Shown here piece by piece: positions 1 to 9,097 of a stretch of DNA of 64,000 nucleotides. Position 1 is the first letter of the stretch. Every line of letters begins with the position of its first letter. Below the pieces are notes generated by a model. The model saw only the letters and a list, made by a program, of their open reading frames with translations, was not told where the DNA came from and did not search any database. The position numbers and the translations under genes were made by a program. Origin of the DNA: Chitinophaga silvisoli (GTDB taxonomy: Bacteria > Bacteroidota > Bacteroidia > Chitinophagales > Chitinophagaceae); NCBI RefSeq assembly GCF_003412465.1, contig NZ_QTJV01000002.1:744001-808000 (forward strand), given 5' to 3'.

Positions 1-1548
1 GGTCTGATCTCTCCGCCTCCTCACCACGATATCTACTCTATCGAGGATCTGGCTCAGCTGATCTTTGACCTGAAAAATGCTAACCGTGCTGCCCGCATCA
101 GCGTAAAACTGGTGTCTAAAGCAGGTGTTGGTACCATTGCTGCCGGCGTAGCCAAGGCAAAAGCAGATGTTATCCTGATCGCTGGTTTCGACGGCGGTAC
201 CGGTGCATCTCCAATCAGCTCTATCAAGCATGCTGGTTTGCCATGGGAACTCGGTCTGGCCGAAACTCACCAGACGCTGGTGAAGAACAAGCTGCGTGGC
301 CGCGTAGTTGTACAGGCAGATGGTCAGCTCAAAACAGGCCGCGATATCGCTATCGCTACCCTGCTGGGTGCAGAAGAATGGGGTGTAGCTACTGCTGCTC
401 TGGTGGCTGAAGGCTGTATCATGATGCGTAAATGTCACCTGAACACCTGCCCTGTAGGTGTAGCGACACAGGATCCTGAACTGCGCAAACGCTTCAACGG
501 CGATCCTGAAAACGTAGTGAACCTGTTCAAATTCCTGGTAGAAGAATTCCGTGAAATCATGGCTGAACTGGGCTTCCGTACCGTAAATGAAATGGTAGGT
601 CAATCTGACTGCCTGCAGGTACGTGAGAACATCACCCACTGGAAATATAAAAACCTGGACGTATCTCAGGTCCTGTACAAAGAACCAGCTGATGAAACAA
701 CAGCATTGTTCAAATCAGAAGAACAGGATCACGGTATCAGCGAAGTGATTGACTGGCAGCTGCTGAAAGCTGCACAGGCAGCCCTCGACAAGAAGACCAG
801 AATATTCCAGCAATTTAATGTTAAGAACACTGACCGTTCCGTAGGTACAATCCTGAGCAATGAGATCTCTAAACGCTATCAGGGCGCAGGTTTACCGGAA
901 GATACGATCCACTTCAAATTCGTTGGATCTGCCGGCCAGAGCTTCGGGGCTTTCAACACCAAAGGTGTAACCCTGGAACTGGAAGGTGAAGCAAATGACT
1001 ACTTCGGTAAAGGTCTCTCCGGTGCTAAACTGGTCCTTTATCCAAATGCTGAAGCAGGCTTTAAAGCGGAAGAAAACATCATCGCTGGTAACGTAGCCTT
1101 CTATGGCGCTACTTCCGGTGAAGCTTACATCCGTGGTAAAGCAGGTGAACGATTCTGTGTACGTAACTCAGGTGCTACCATTGTATCCGAAGGCGTGGGT
1201 GACCACGGTTGCGAATACATGACCGGTGGCAGGGCTGTCATCCTCGGTGAAACCGGCCGTAACTTCGGCGCTGGTATGAGCGGTGGTATTGCTTATGTAT
1301 ACGATGTGAAAGGCAATTTCGCCGGCCGTTGCAACAAGGAGATGATCGACCTCGATCCGCTGGACCAGGAAGACGCTACCGCACTGCACGACCTGATCAC
1401 CAAGCACCACGCTTACACAAACAGTACTGTAGCTAAGTTCATCCTGAAAGATTGGGAAAACCAGCTGCGTCACTTTGTGAAAGTATTCCCTAAAGAATAC
1501 AAAGCAGTGCTGACCGCTTCCAAAGCAAAGGAAAAGGTAGAGAAGTAG
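1..1548 (+). CDS. gltB: Glutamate synthase large subunit, C-terminal part (5' end outside window)
   Basis: The reading frame is open from base 1 and gives 515 residues, so only the C-terminal third of a protein usually near 1,500 residues is present. It catalyses the FMN/Fe-S half of glutamine plus 2-oxoglutarate to two glutamates. Visible are the end of the FMN-binding synthase barrel ([10 protein letters not shown]), the [3Fe-4S] cysteine set C-x5-C-x4-C (codons at 415, 433 and 448), and the glycine-rich GXGXG beta-helix domain in the last ~250 residues. gltD follows after 28 bp, so the two subunits are presumably co-transcribed. Identification is confident; the start lies upstream of the window. 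Confidence 0.97.
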   Translation, partial: GLISPPPHHDIYSIEDLAQLIFDLKNANRAARISVKLVSKAGVGTIAAGVAKAKADVILIAGFDGGTGASPISSIKHAGLPWELGLAETHQTLVKNKLRGRVVVQADGQLKTGRDIAIATLLGAEEWGVATAALVAEGCIMMRKCHLNTCPVGVATQDPELRKRFNGDPENVVNLFKFLVEEFREIMAELGFRTVNEMVGQSDCLQVRENITHWKYKNLDVSQVLYKEPADETTALFKSEEQDHGISEVIDWQLLKAAQAALDKKTRIFQQFNVKNTDRSVGTILSNEISKRYQGAGLPEDTIHFKFVGSAGQSFGAFNTKGVTLELEGEANDYFGKGLSGAKLVLYPNAEAGFKAEENIIAGNVAFYGATSGEAYIRGKAGERFCVRNSGATIVSEGVGDHGCEYMTGGRAVILGETGRNFGAGMSGGIAYVYDVKGNFAGRCNKEMIDLDPLDQEDATALHDLITKHHAYTNSTVAKFILKDWENQLRHFVKVFPKEYKAVLTASKAKEKVEK

Positions 1549-1576
1549 TAACATTAACAATCTAACGACAACCAAC

Positions 1577-3052
1577 ATGGGCAAACCAACAGGATTCCTG
1601 GAATTTACAAGAGAGCTGCCTGGAAAGAAAGCTCCTCGGGAAAGAGTCCAGAACTATAACGAATTCGTAGAAAGACTTTCAGATACCAAGCTGAATGAAC
1701 AGTCTGCGCGCTGCATGAACTGTGGTGTTCCATTCTGTCACAGCGGTTGCCCGCTGGGTAACGTAATTCCTGAATTCAACGATGCAGTCTATCACAAAGA
1801 CTGGAAAGAAGCATATGAAATCTTAACCAGCACAAACAACTTCCCTGAGTTCACAGGACGTATCTGTCCTGCGCCTTGCGAAAGTGCCTGTGTACTGGGC
1901 ATCAATCAACCTCCTGTGGCGATCGAAGAAATCGAACGCCACATCATCGAAATCGCTTTCGACAAAGGACTGGTACAGGCTAAAACGCCCCGCGTACGTA
2001 CCGGCAAGAAAGTAGCAGTTATCGGTTCCGGTCCTGCCGGCCTGGCTGCTGCCGCTCAGCTGAACTATGCTGGTCACCAGGTAACCGTATTCGAAAGAGA
2101 TGATGCACCCGGAGGCCTGCTCCGCTACGGTATCCCTGACTTCAAACTGGAGAAATGGGTAATCGACCGCCGCGTGAAAGTAATGGAAGAAGAAGGCGTA
2201 AGCTTCCAGTGTAATGCCAACGTGGGTGTAAACATAAGCGTGAACGACCTGCTCCGTGAATACAATGCGATCGTACTGGCTGGTGGTTCCACCATCCCCC
2301 GCGACCTGAATATTCCTGGCCGTCAGCTGAAAGGTGTACACTATGCAATGGACTTCCTGAAACAGCAGAACAAACGCGTTAGCAACCGCCCAGTAAGCGG
2401 TGAAGATATCCTCGCTACCGGCAAGAACGTAGTAGTGATCGGTGGTGGTGATACCGGCTCTGACTGTGTAGGTACTTCCAACCGTCATGGCGCTGCAAGC
2501 ATCACCCAGATAGAACTGATGCCTAAGCCGCCGGGAGAACGTACTCCTTATATGCCATGGCCTACCTACCCAATGGTGCTGAAAACATCCTCTTCCCACG
2601 AAGAAGGTGCTGACCGCCACTGGGCAATAGGTACCAAAGAGTTTGTAGGAGATGCAAACGGTAACCTGAAAGGACTGAAACTGGTAGATCTGCAATGGAG
2701 CCTGGGCGCAGATGGTCGTCCTGGTGGATTTACAGAAGTACCTGGCTCAGAAAGAGAAGTTCCATGCGAACTGGCTTTCCTGGCCATGGGCTTCCTGCAC
2801 CCACAACATACCGGTCTCTTAGACGACCTGGGAGTTGAAAAAGATGAGAGAGGCAACGTGAAAGCAGGAGAGAAGGCATTCCAGACATCTATACCTAAAG
2901 TGTTCGCAGCAGGCGATATGCGCCGTGGACAGTCCCTGGTGGTATGGGCGATCAGCGAAGGCCGCGAGTGCGCACGTAAAGTAGATGAGTTCCTGATGGG
3001 CGTGTCCCACCTGGAAAGCAAAGACGCTTCTTTACCAGCATTGGCAGTGTAA
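1577..3052 (+). CDS. gltD: Glutamate synthase small subunit
   Basis: 491 residues, the usual length for GltD. It feeds electrons from NAD(P)H through FAD and Fe-S clusters to GltB. The N-terminus carries two cysteine groups for [4Fe-4S] clusters (C46, C49, C54, C58 and C97, C101, C105). An FAD-binding GSGPAG sits at about residues 150-155 and a second nucleotide-binding GGGDTG near residue 290; AAGDMRRGQSLVVWAI near the C-terminus is the typical FAD-closing motif. It starts 28 bp after gltB and is followed by a hairpin terminator at 3172-3200. Confidence 0.97.
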   Translation: MGKPTGFLEFTRELPGKKAPRERVQNYNEFVERLSDTKLNEQSARCMNCGVPFCHSGCPLGNVIPEFNDAVYHKDWKEAYEILTSTNNFPEFTGRICPAPCESACVLGINQPPVAIEEIERHIIEIAFDKGLVQAKTPRVRTGKKVAVIGSGPAGLAAAAQLNYAGHQVTVFERDDAPGGLLRYGIPDFKLEKWVIDRRVKVMEEEGVSFQCNANVGVNISVNDLLREYNAIVLAGGSTIPRDLNIPGRQLKGVHYAMDFLKQQNKRVSNRPVSGEDILATGKNVVVIGGGDTGSDCVGTSNRHGAASITQIELMPKPPGERTPYMPWPTYPMVLKTSSSHEEGADRHWAIGTKEFVGDANGNLKGLKLVDLQWSLGADGRPGGFTEVPGSEREVPCELAFLAMGFLHPQHTGLLDDLGVEKDERGNVKAGEKAFQTSIPKVFAAGDMRRGQSLVVWAISEGRECARKVDEFLMGVSHLESKDASLPALAV

Positions 3053-3171
3053 ACACATAATCTTGATGTGAATGTGCGTATCTTTTTTTCAAACCTGCTG
3101 ATTGATACAAACACACATTAGTAATGAAGATTCTCATAAGCAGGTTTAGATTTTGTTGTAACCTTCAGCCG

Positions 3172-3200
3172 GGCCGGGTCTTTACCCGGCCTTTTCTTTT
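3172..3200 (+). terminator. Terminator of gltBD
   Basis: GGCCGGGT and ACCCGGCC form an 8-bp stem around a CTTT loop, followed by TTTTCTTTT. It lies 120 bp after the gltD stop, consistent with a rho-independent end of the gltBD transcript. Confidence 0.85.
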
Positions 3201-3252
3201 AAACATATTGACCGTGTCAAAGGCACCGGCAATTTGTTTATTTTTGTTAACC

Positions 3253-3864
3253 ATGAAAAAGATTTTATTCCTCCTGCTCAGCGCAGGCTTTACTCATACC
3301 ACCTTCGCCCAGATCGGCCATACCATCTACGACACCCACCAATACAATAAAGGCATCTACAAATCCTTCGAAGAGTTCCGCAACAACGAACCCTCCGAAA
3401 CCGGCAACATCGTCATCAAAGGCAAAACCACCGCCGCCCAGTTCTACCTCCTGTCCGCACCCAATGAACTTTACGCTGTTGACAGCACCGGCAAAGAACA
3501 TAAAGTAAAAAAATATTGGGGCTATTGTGATGGCAACAACCTGTACGTCAGGGACAATGGCCTTCAGAAAATTGAAGAAGTCGGCTACTACTGCCTCTAC
3601 CAGGTACGCGCCATTCCCACCTCCACCCCCAACAGTGCCACTGCCGGCATGGTATTCAGTAATACCCCGCCAGCCGTAGTCACCAAAAAGGTGATTAATC
3701 TTGCCACCGGCACCATCTATGGCCTTACTCTATACAACATGAAGAAATATATCCTTCCAAAGGATACTGCTTTAACACGGGAGTTTTACCAGGATCCTAA
3801 AAACAAGGAAAGACTCATCTACTACATCCAGAAATTCAATCAACGGAACACACCTAATTGGTAA
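3253..3864 (+). CDS. Secreted protein of unknown function
   Basis: I chose the ATG at 3253 (MKKILFLLLSAGF) because it begins a clean Sec signal peptide ending near TTFAQ; the frame is open for 43 further codons upstream, but those cross the gltBD terminator. The product has 203 residues. The mature part starts IGHTIYD and includes a stretch resembling GIYKSFEEFRNNEPS, a pattern I associate with small secreted Bacteroidota proteins, but no family is firmly recognised. There is no transmembrane segment after the signal. A TATTTTTG element (3239-3246) sits directly before the ATG, and a terminator follows, so it is probably transcribed alone. Confidence 0.75.
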   Translation: MKKILFLLLSAGFTHTTFAQIGHTIYDTHQYNKGIYKSFEEFRNNEPSETGNIVIKGKTTAAQFYLLSAPNELYAVDSTGKEHKVKKYWGYCDGNNLYVRDNGLQKIEEVGYYCLYQVRAIPTSTPNSATAGMVFSNTPPAVVTKKVINLATGTIYGLTLYNMKKYILPKDTALTREFYQDPKNKERLIYYIQKFNQRNTPNW

Positions 3865-3884
3865 TTCCACCCATAAATACTCAT

Positions 3885-3921
3885 AAAAAGCCCTTTTACT
3901 GACGGTAAAAGGGCTTTTTTA
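3885..3921 (+). terminator. Terminator after the secreted unknown
   Basis: AAAAGCCCTTTTAC and GTAAAAGGGCTTTT form a long stem around a short loop, followed by Ts. It separates the monocistronic unknown from tamB. Confidence 0.85.
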
Positions 3922-4026
3922 ATTAATCTTCCCTCCCTAGGTATAAATTTTGTTTAACAACTCTTTGTTTAAACAAGGGTCCGCCTAATGCGTTTTAACT
4001 CAATATTTTCTATGTAATCCTTTTAA

Positions 4027-7000
4027 ATGACAGCACCCGCAACTAACGACGAAAAACATCATGGCCGGCCCTGGTGGCGCTGGCTCTTATGGGGAATTCT
4101 GATCTTGCTGATCATACCGGTGATGGCTGTACTGGTTTTACAGCTTGAACCTGTACAGGATTACATCCGCCGGCAGGGAGAGCAATATCTCCAGAAAAAA
4201 TTGCATACAACTGTTCGTATCGGCTATCTCCGCGTACGCGGATGGCAGTACCTGGAATTACGTAACGTTTACGTAGCAGATACTTCCAAACAGGCATTGT
4301 TTTACTCCGGAAACCTGAAGGTTCGCTACAATCTGTTGGCATTTCTCAACAATGAATTGCGAATTAATGGTCTTGAATGGGATTCCCTGACTGCAAATAT
4401 TTACCGCAATACCGGAGACTCCGCTTTTAACTACCAGTTTATCGTAGATGCCTTTGTGACTAAAGACACCATCCCAGATACTGTTAGCTCCAAAACCGGT
4501 ACTACACTTCAGTTCCTCATCAAAGATGTTAGCCTCAGACATGTAGCCCTTCGCTACGCCGATGCACCCGGAGGCATGACTGCTGTAGTCACCTTCCAGG
4601 AACTGCATGTAGACCCCGACGACCTGCTGGTCAACCAGGGACTCTATTCTGTAAGAGGACTGAAAATTGATGGCCTCAGAGGGTTCTTTACCCAGGATTA
4701 CAGACCTAAAGTCCTGGCAGCTTCTGCACCTCCACCAGTCGACGATACAGCCAGTTCCCCATTCCACCTCATCCTCAAGAAATTAGAAATTCAGAATAGC
4801 TCTTTCCTCTACGCTGACCAGGGTAGTGGCCTGAGCACCGGCTGGAAAATAGGTAAACTTCAGCTTCTCAATTCCAGCATGGACATCGACTCTACATTGA
4901 TACAGGTAGGGGAATTGTCCATCCAGCATACCGGGGGTACGCTGACAATGAATGTCCCCAAAGATACTTCCGCTCCGGCACCGGCAGATAGCAGCGCTCC
5001 TAATACCTGGAGAGTACTGGCTACCAAAGCCGAACTGGATCACATCAATATGCGGTATGATAATAATATCGCACCAGCCCCGAGAGGTGCCGGTAGCAAG
5101 GACCCCGATTATAATCACTTGCTGCTGAAGGACTTCGTTGCCCACATAGGCAATATCAATTATAATCCTGACACACTCAGCGCCGTATTGCACAGAATCT
5201 CCGTGCAGGATAAGTCAGGATTCGGTATCAAACAGGGTCATTTCGATGTATTATATACACCTACCACCATCGCCCTGCACAATCTCCTGCTCGAAACGAA
5301 CCGGAGCATCCTACGTAAACAGATTGTGTTAAACGCCCCTAACTGGTCTACAATTTCTGAGCACCTGGATCTTCTACAGCTCCAGGCCAACCTGGACTCC
5401 ACCCATATCACCCTGGGCGAGTTCCTGCCCTTTGTGCCTGATAGTCGTAAGAACCCTTCCATGAAGCCGCTCTGGGATAAGGAGATCTTCCTGACCACCT
5501 CCCTCAAAGGCAGCCTGGGCAAACTGATGATCGAAACACTCAATCTCACTGACAATAAAGGCAACCGTATCACGGCAAAAGGAGAAGTCGGCCACGTGAC
5601 TGATGTAAATAACCTATATGCTAACCTGCCTTCACTATATATCCTATCCGGCAATAAAGCACTCCGTTCATGGCTGCCCCCGGGTACCATGCCGGATACC
5701 CCGAGACTACCGGAGCAGATGATCATAACAGGTAGTTTCCTCGGAGGTATGAAAGACATGAAAACGAAGCTGGACCTGAAGAGTAATGCCGCAAACGCCA
5801 GTCTGACTGCCCATCTTGTGAATATTATGGATAGTATCCATAGCAGCTATGACCTGAACCTTGCCTCATTCCGTGTGCAACCGGGATATTTCCTGTACGA
5901 TACGAGCATCGGCTGGATTAGTGGTCGTGCCATGGCTTCCGGCCAGGGATATGCCTTCCCCGGTATCGTTGCCAAAGCAGATGCCCACATCAACGAAGCT
6001 ACTTACAACAGGTATACCTACCACGATGTAAGCATTAAAGCCAACATCGATAAGCAGAATCTGCATGCCGAAGGCCAGAGCAATGATTCCAGTATCAACC
6101 TCACCTTTAATGCAGACGGTACCCTGAACGATACAACTCTCCAATCCCTGAAAGCCCAGGCCCAGATAGTACGTGCAGATCTGTACACTACGCATCTATA
6201 CAGTGATCCTTTCGAACTGAAAGGCAATATGGACCTGGATTTCAGCAGCCTGACACCCAGCCGCCTCGATGGTAATGCATTCCTCACGGGTTGGCAGCTT
6301 GCCACAAATGGACAGGTCTTCGTACTGGATACGATTTCATTATTGGCCCAGTACAAAGACCAGCAGTACCTGAACCTCACAGGTCCTTTTGGCTATATCA
6401 ATGCCAATGGTAATATAGATTATACTAAGGTCGGCCCTGCTTTTGGGCAGATTATCAACAAGCCTTTGAGTCCTTATGATAGTGCAAAACTGGTAAAACT
6501 GCCTGCTGGTCAGGTCCTGGCATGGGATGCTTCTCTGACTTTCCCGCGCAGCCTCCAGGCGATGGCACCGACATTGCGCATGGAAAAGCCATTACTGGTA
6601 AGTGGTCGTCTGAACTCTGACAGTAGTCTGCTGGTACTCAATGCAGCACTACCCAAACTGAGCTACGATTCTATCTTGCTGGATAGCCTGGCCATTGCTG
6701 CGCACATTGCAGACACTGCCCTCAAGGCACAGGTATCGCTTGCGGATGTGCATCATAAAGTAATGCCCCTGTATCACACCTCCCTCACAGCAGCTGCTAC
6801 GGCGGGAAGGGTGAACTGGGACCTGTTGCTCGATGATCTGAAACGCAATCCTAAATATAAAGTCGGCGGTTTCGTGGAGTTCCTGCCGGATAATGCGCTG
6901 GCACTCTCCCTGAAACCAGACCTGCTGCTCAATCGCCAGCAATGGCAGGTGGATGAGAATAACCGCATCCATATTCACAATGGCGGACCGGATACAGCAC

Positions 7001-9096
7001 ACATCAAATTGTCCTACAATGACCAGTCCATCGCCATCCAGACAAATTCTGATAGCAGCAGTGCCGGTGGCAAACTGCCCACGCTTGAAACTCATATCCA
7101 GAATTTCAAGCTCTCTACAATCACTGCTTTGCTGGCTGCCGATACCTTACTGGCCAATGGCGTGCTGAATGCAAATGCCACTATACGTAACCTGGATCAG
7201 TCACCGCTGATCAGTTCAAAGCTCAAAGTAGATAGTCTTACCTTCCGTGCTTCTAATCTGGGTACTCTCACGGCAGAAGTAACAACTCCACAGGCAAAGC
7301 AGTATAGCCTGAATATGGGTCTTGAAGGCAATGACAACGACCTGCAGGTAAAAGGGACCTACGATTCTACTATCAATGCCATCGTGGACATTAACCAGCT
7401 GAATATGAAATCGCTGGAGTCATTCACTTTTGGCAATATGAACCGCATGCATGGCACAGCTGATGGTCACTTTAAAATCACAGGTACTACAGACAATCCA
7501 AAGGCTACCGGTAACCTGCACTTCAATGATGCAGGTGGTACCATCACGTATGTAGGTGCCAGCATCACCATGCCGGATGAGAACATTGTGCTGGATGAAA
7601 AAGGCGTGCAGTTCAACAAATTTGTGATCGCAGATAGTCTGCAGAATGAGCTGATACTGGACGGCCGGATCAATACAAAAGACTATTCCAACTATAATTT
7701 TAACCTGAATATCAACTCGGACAACTTCATGATCCTGGGTAAACAGGTCGATCCTCAGCAAATGTATTACGGGCCTGCATTCGTAGATACCCGTATCAAA
7801 ATAAGGGGTAACCTGGATCTGCCGAGGGTAGATGCTTATGTGAAGCTGCGTGATAAGTCGAGCGTAACTGTGACCCTGCCATCTGAAGAACCGGGTGTAG
7901 CGAATAGGGAAGGGGTAATTGTTTTCGTAGACAAAGACAATCCCCTGGATTCTTCGTTCGTGAAAATGGTAGACAGCACCAAGCTGGAAAACCCAAGACT
8001 AAAAGGCATCAACTTCTCCGGTAATGCTGAAATCACACCTCAATCCACCATCCGGATCATCATCGACCCTGTGAATGGAGACTTTGTAGAGGCAAAAGGT
8101 ACAGCCAGCATCAATGCTACCCTGGACGCAAGTAGTAAAATGAGCCTTACCGGTCGTTACGAAATCTCAGAAGGTAAGTACGAAATGTCCCTGAACCAGT
8201 TGATCAAACGTTCTTTTTCCATTGAAAAAGGAAGTGCGATCACCTTTAGCGGCGATGCCACCGACGCAGACCTGGATATCACAGCAAAATATACCGTGAA
8301 TGCACAGGCGGCCGACCTCGTTTCCGATCAGCTGACCAATCTCTCACAAACAGATAGAAACAAATACAAACAGAAGTTACCATTCTATGTATATCTCCAT
8401 ATCAAAGGCAATCTGCTCAAACCAGACATCTCCTTTGAACTGGATATGCCGGAGGCAGAACAAAATGCATTCAGTGGTAGTGTGTATAACCGTATCAAGC
8501 AGATTAACCAGATACCTTCTGAACTGAACAAACAGGTAATGGGTCTGCTGGTGCTGAATAGTTTTATACCTGAAGATCCAATGGCTGGCGAGGGTAGTAG
8601 TGATTATGGCGTAAGCAACATGGCCCGGCAAAGTGTGAGTAAGATCCTCTCTCAGCAGTTGAATAACCTGGCAGGAAACCTAATCAAAGGAGTTGACCTG
8701 AACTTCGACCTGGAATCAGATGAAGACTATTCTTCCGGTTCTGCACAGCAAACTACTAATCTGAAAGTAGGCGCATCCAAGAGCCTCTTCAACGATCGCC
8801 TGTCTGTATCCATTGGTTCCAATGTGATGCTGGAAGGTGAATCACAGGCAAATCCAAGCTCCCTGGTTGGCGATGTATCAGTAGAATATAAATTAACCCG
8901 TGATGGCCGCTACAGGGTAAGGGTGTATCAACGTCAGGATAATACTACTGTGATTGAAGGTCAGGTAGTAGAAACCGGTGTCGCCTTTGCATTGATTATG
9001 GACTACGACAATTTCCGCGAAATCTTCCAGCGGGCGAAAAAAGAAAAGAAAACTGAAAAACTCCGTACCCAGAAGAAAACCAGTACTAAGAAATAA
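4027..9096 (+). CDS. tamB: TamB-type translocation/assembly module, inner-membrane component (DUF490)
   Basis: 1689 residues. The N-terminus has a charged cytoplasmic stub followed by one transmembrane helix (about residues 20-40). The rest is a very long periplasmic beta-rich region with the repetitive pattern of AsmA/TamB-like bridge proteins, ending in the conserved DUF490 domain (about the last 350 residues, containing GRYEISEGKYEM). TamB is thought to span the periplasm and work with an outer-membrane Omp85 partner in outer-membrane protein assembly or phospholipid transport. The partner gene begins one base after this stop codon, which supports the assignment strongly. Shadow frames on the other strand are not genes. 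Confidence 0.93.
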   Translation: MTAPATNDEKHHGRPWWRWLLWGILILLIIPVMAVLVLQLEPVQDYIRRQGEQYLQKKLHTTVRIGYLRVRGWQYLELRNVYVADTSKQALFYSGNLKVRYNLLAFLNNELRINGLEWDSLTANIYRNTGDSAFNYQFIVDAFVTKDTIPDTVSSKTGTTLQFLIKDVSLRHVALRYADAPGGMTAVVTFQELHVDPDDLLVNQGLYSVRGLKIDGLRGFFTQDYRPKVLAASAPPPVDDTASSPFHLILKKLEIQNSSFLYADQGSGLSTGWKIGKLQLLNSSMDIDSTLIQVGELSIQHTGGTLTMNVPKDTSAPAPADSSAPNTWRVLATKAELDHINMRYDNNIAPAPRGAGSKDPDYNHLLLKDFVAHIGNINYNPDTLSAVLHRISVQDKSGFGIKQGHFDVLYTPTTIALHNLLLETNRSILRKQIVLNAPNWSTISEHLDLLQLQANLDSTHITLGEFLPFVPDSRKNPSMKPLWDKEIFLTTSLKGSLGKLMIETLNLTDNKGNRITAKGEVGHVTDVNNLYANLPSLYILSGNKALRSWLPPGTMPDTPRLPEQMIITGSFLGGMKDMKTKLDLKSNAANASLTAHLVNIMDSIHSSYDLNLASFRVQPGYFLYDTSIGWISGRAMASGQGYAFPGIVAKADAHINEATYNRYTYHDVSIKANIDKQNLHAEGQSNDSSINLTFNADGTLNDTTLQSLKAQAQIVRADLYTTHLYSDPFELKGNMDLDFSSLTPSRLDGNAFLTGWQLATNGQVFVLDTISLLAQYKDQQYLNLTGPFGYINANGNIDYTKVGPAFGQIINKPLSPYDSAKLVKLPAGQVLAWDASLTFPRSLQAMAPTLRMEKPLLVSGRLNSDSSLLVLNAALPKLSYDSILLDSLAIAAHIADTALKAQVSLADVHHKVMPLYHTSLTAAATAGRVNWDLLLDDLKRNPKYKVGGFVEFLPDNALALSLKPDLLLNRQQWQVDENNRIHIHNGGPDTAHIKLSYNDQSIAIQTNSDSSSAGGKLPTLETHIQNFKLSTITALLAADTLLANGVLNANATIRNLDQSPLISSKLKVDSLTFRASNLGTLTAEVTTPQAKQYSLNMGLEGNDNDLQVKGTYDSTINAIVDINQLNMKSLESFTFGNMNRMHGTADGHFKITGTTDNPKATGNLHFNDAGGTITYVGASITMPDENIVLDEKGVQFNKFVIADSLQNELILDGRINTKDYSNYNFNLNINSDNFMILGKQVDPQQMYYGPAFVDTRIKIRGNLDLPRVDAYVKLRDKSSVTVTLPSEEPGVANREGVIVFVDKDNPLDSSFVKMVDSTKLENPRLKGINFSGNAEITPQSTIRIIIDPVNGDFVEAKGTASINATLDASSKMSLTGRYEISEGKYEMSLNQLIKRSFSIEKGSAITFSGDATDADLDITAKYTVNAQAADLVSDQLTNLSQTDRNKYKQKLPFYVYLHIKGNLLKPDISFELDMPEAEQNAFSGSVYNRIKQINQIPSELNKQVMGLLVLNSFIPEDPMAGEGSSDYGVSNMARQSVSKILSQQLNNLAGNLIKGVDLNFDLESDEDYSSGSAQQTTNLKVGASKSLFNDRLSVSIGSNVMLEGESQANPSSLVGDVSVEYKLTRDGRYRVRVYQRQDNTTVIEGQVVETGVAFALIMDYDNFREIFQRAKKEKKTEKLRTQKKTSTKK

Positions 9097-9097
9097 G

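Noticed and set aside
1823..2695. 290-codon frame opposite gltD
   Set aside because: Antisense to gltD with no recognisable domain.
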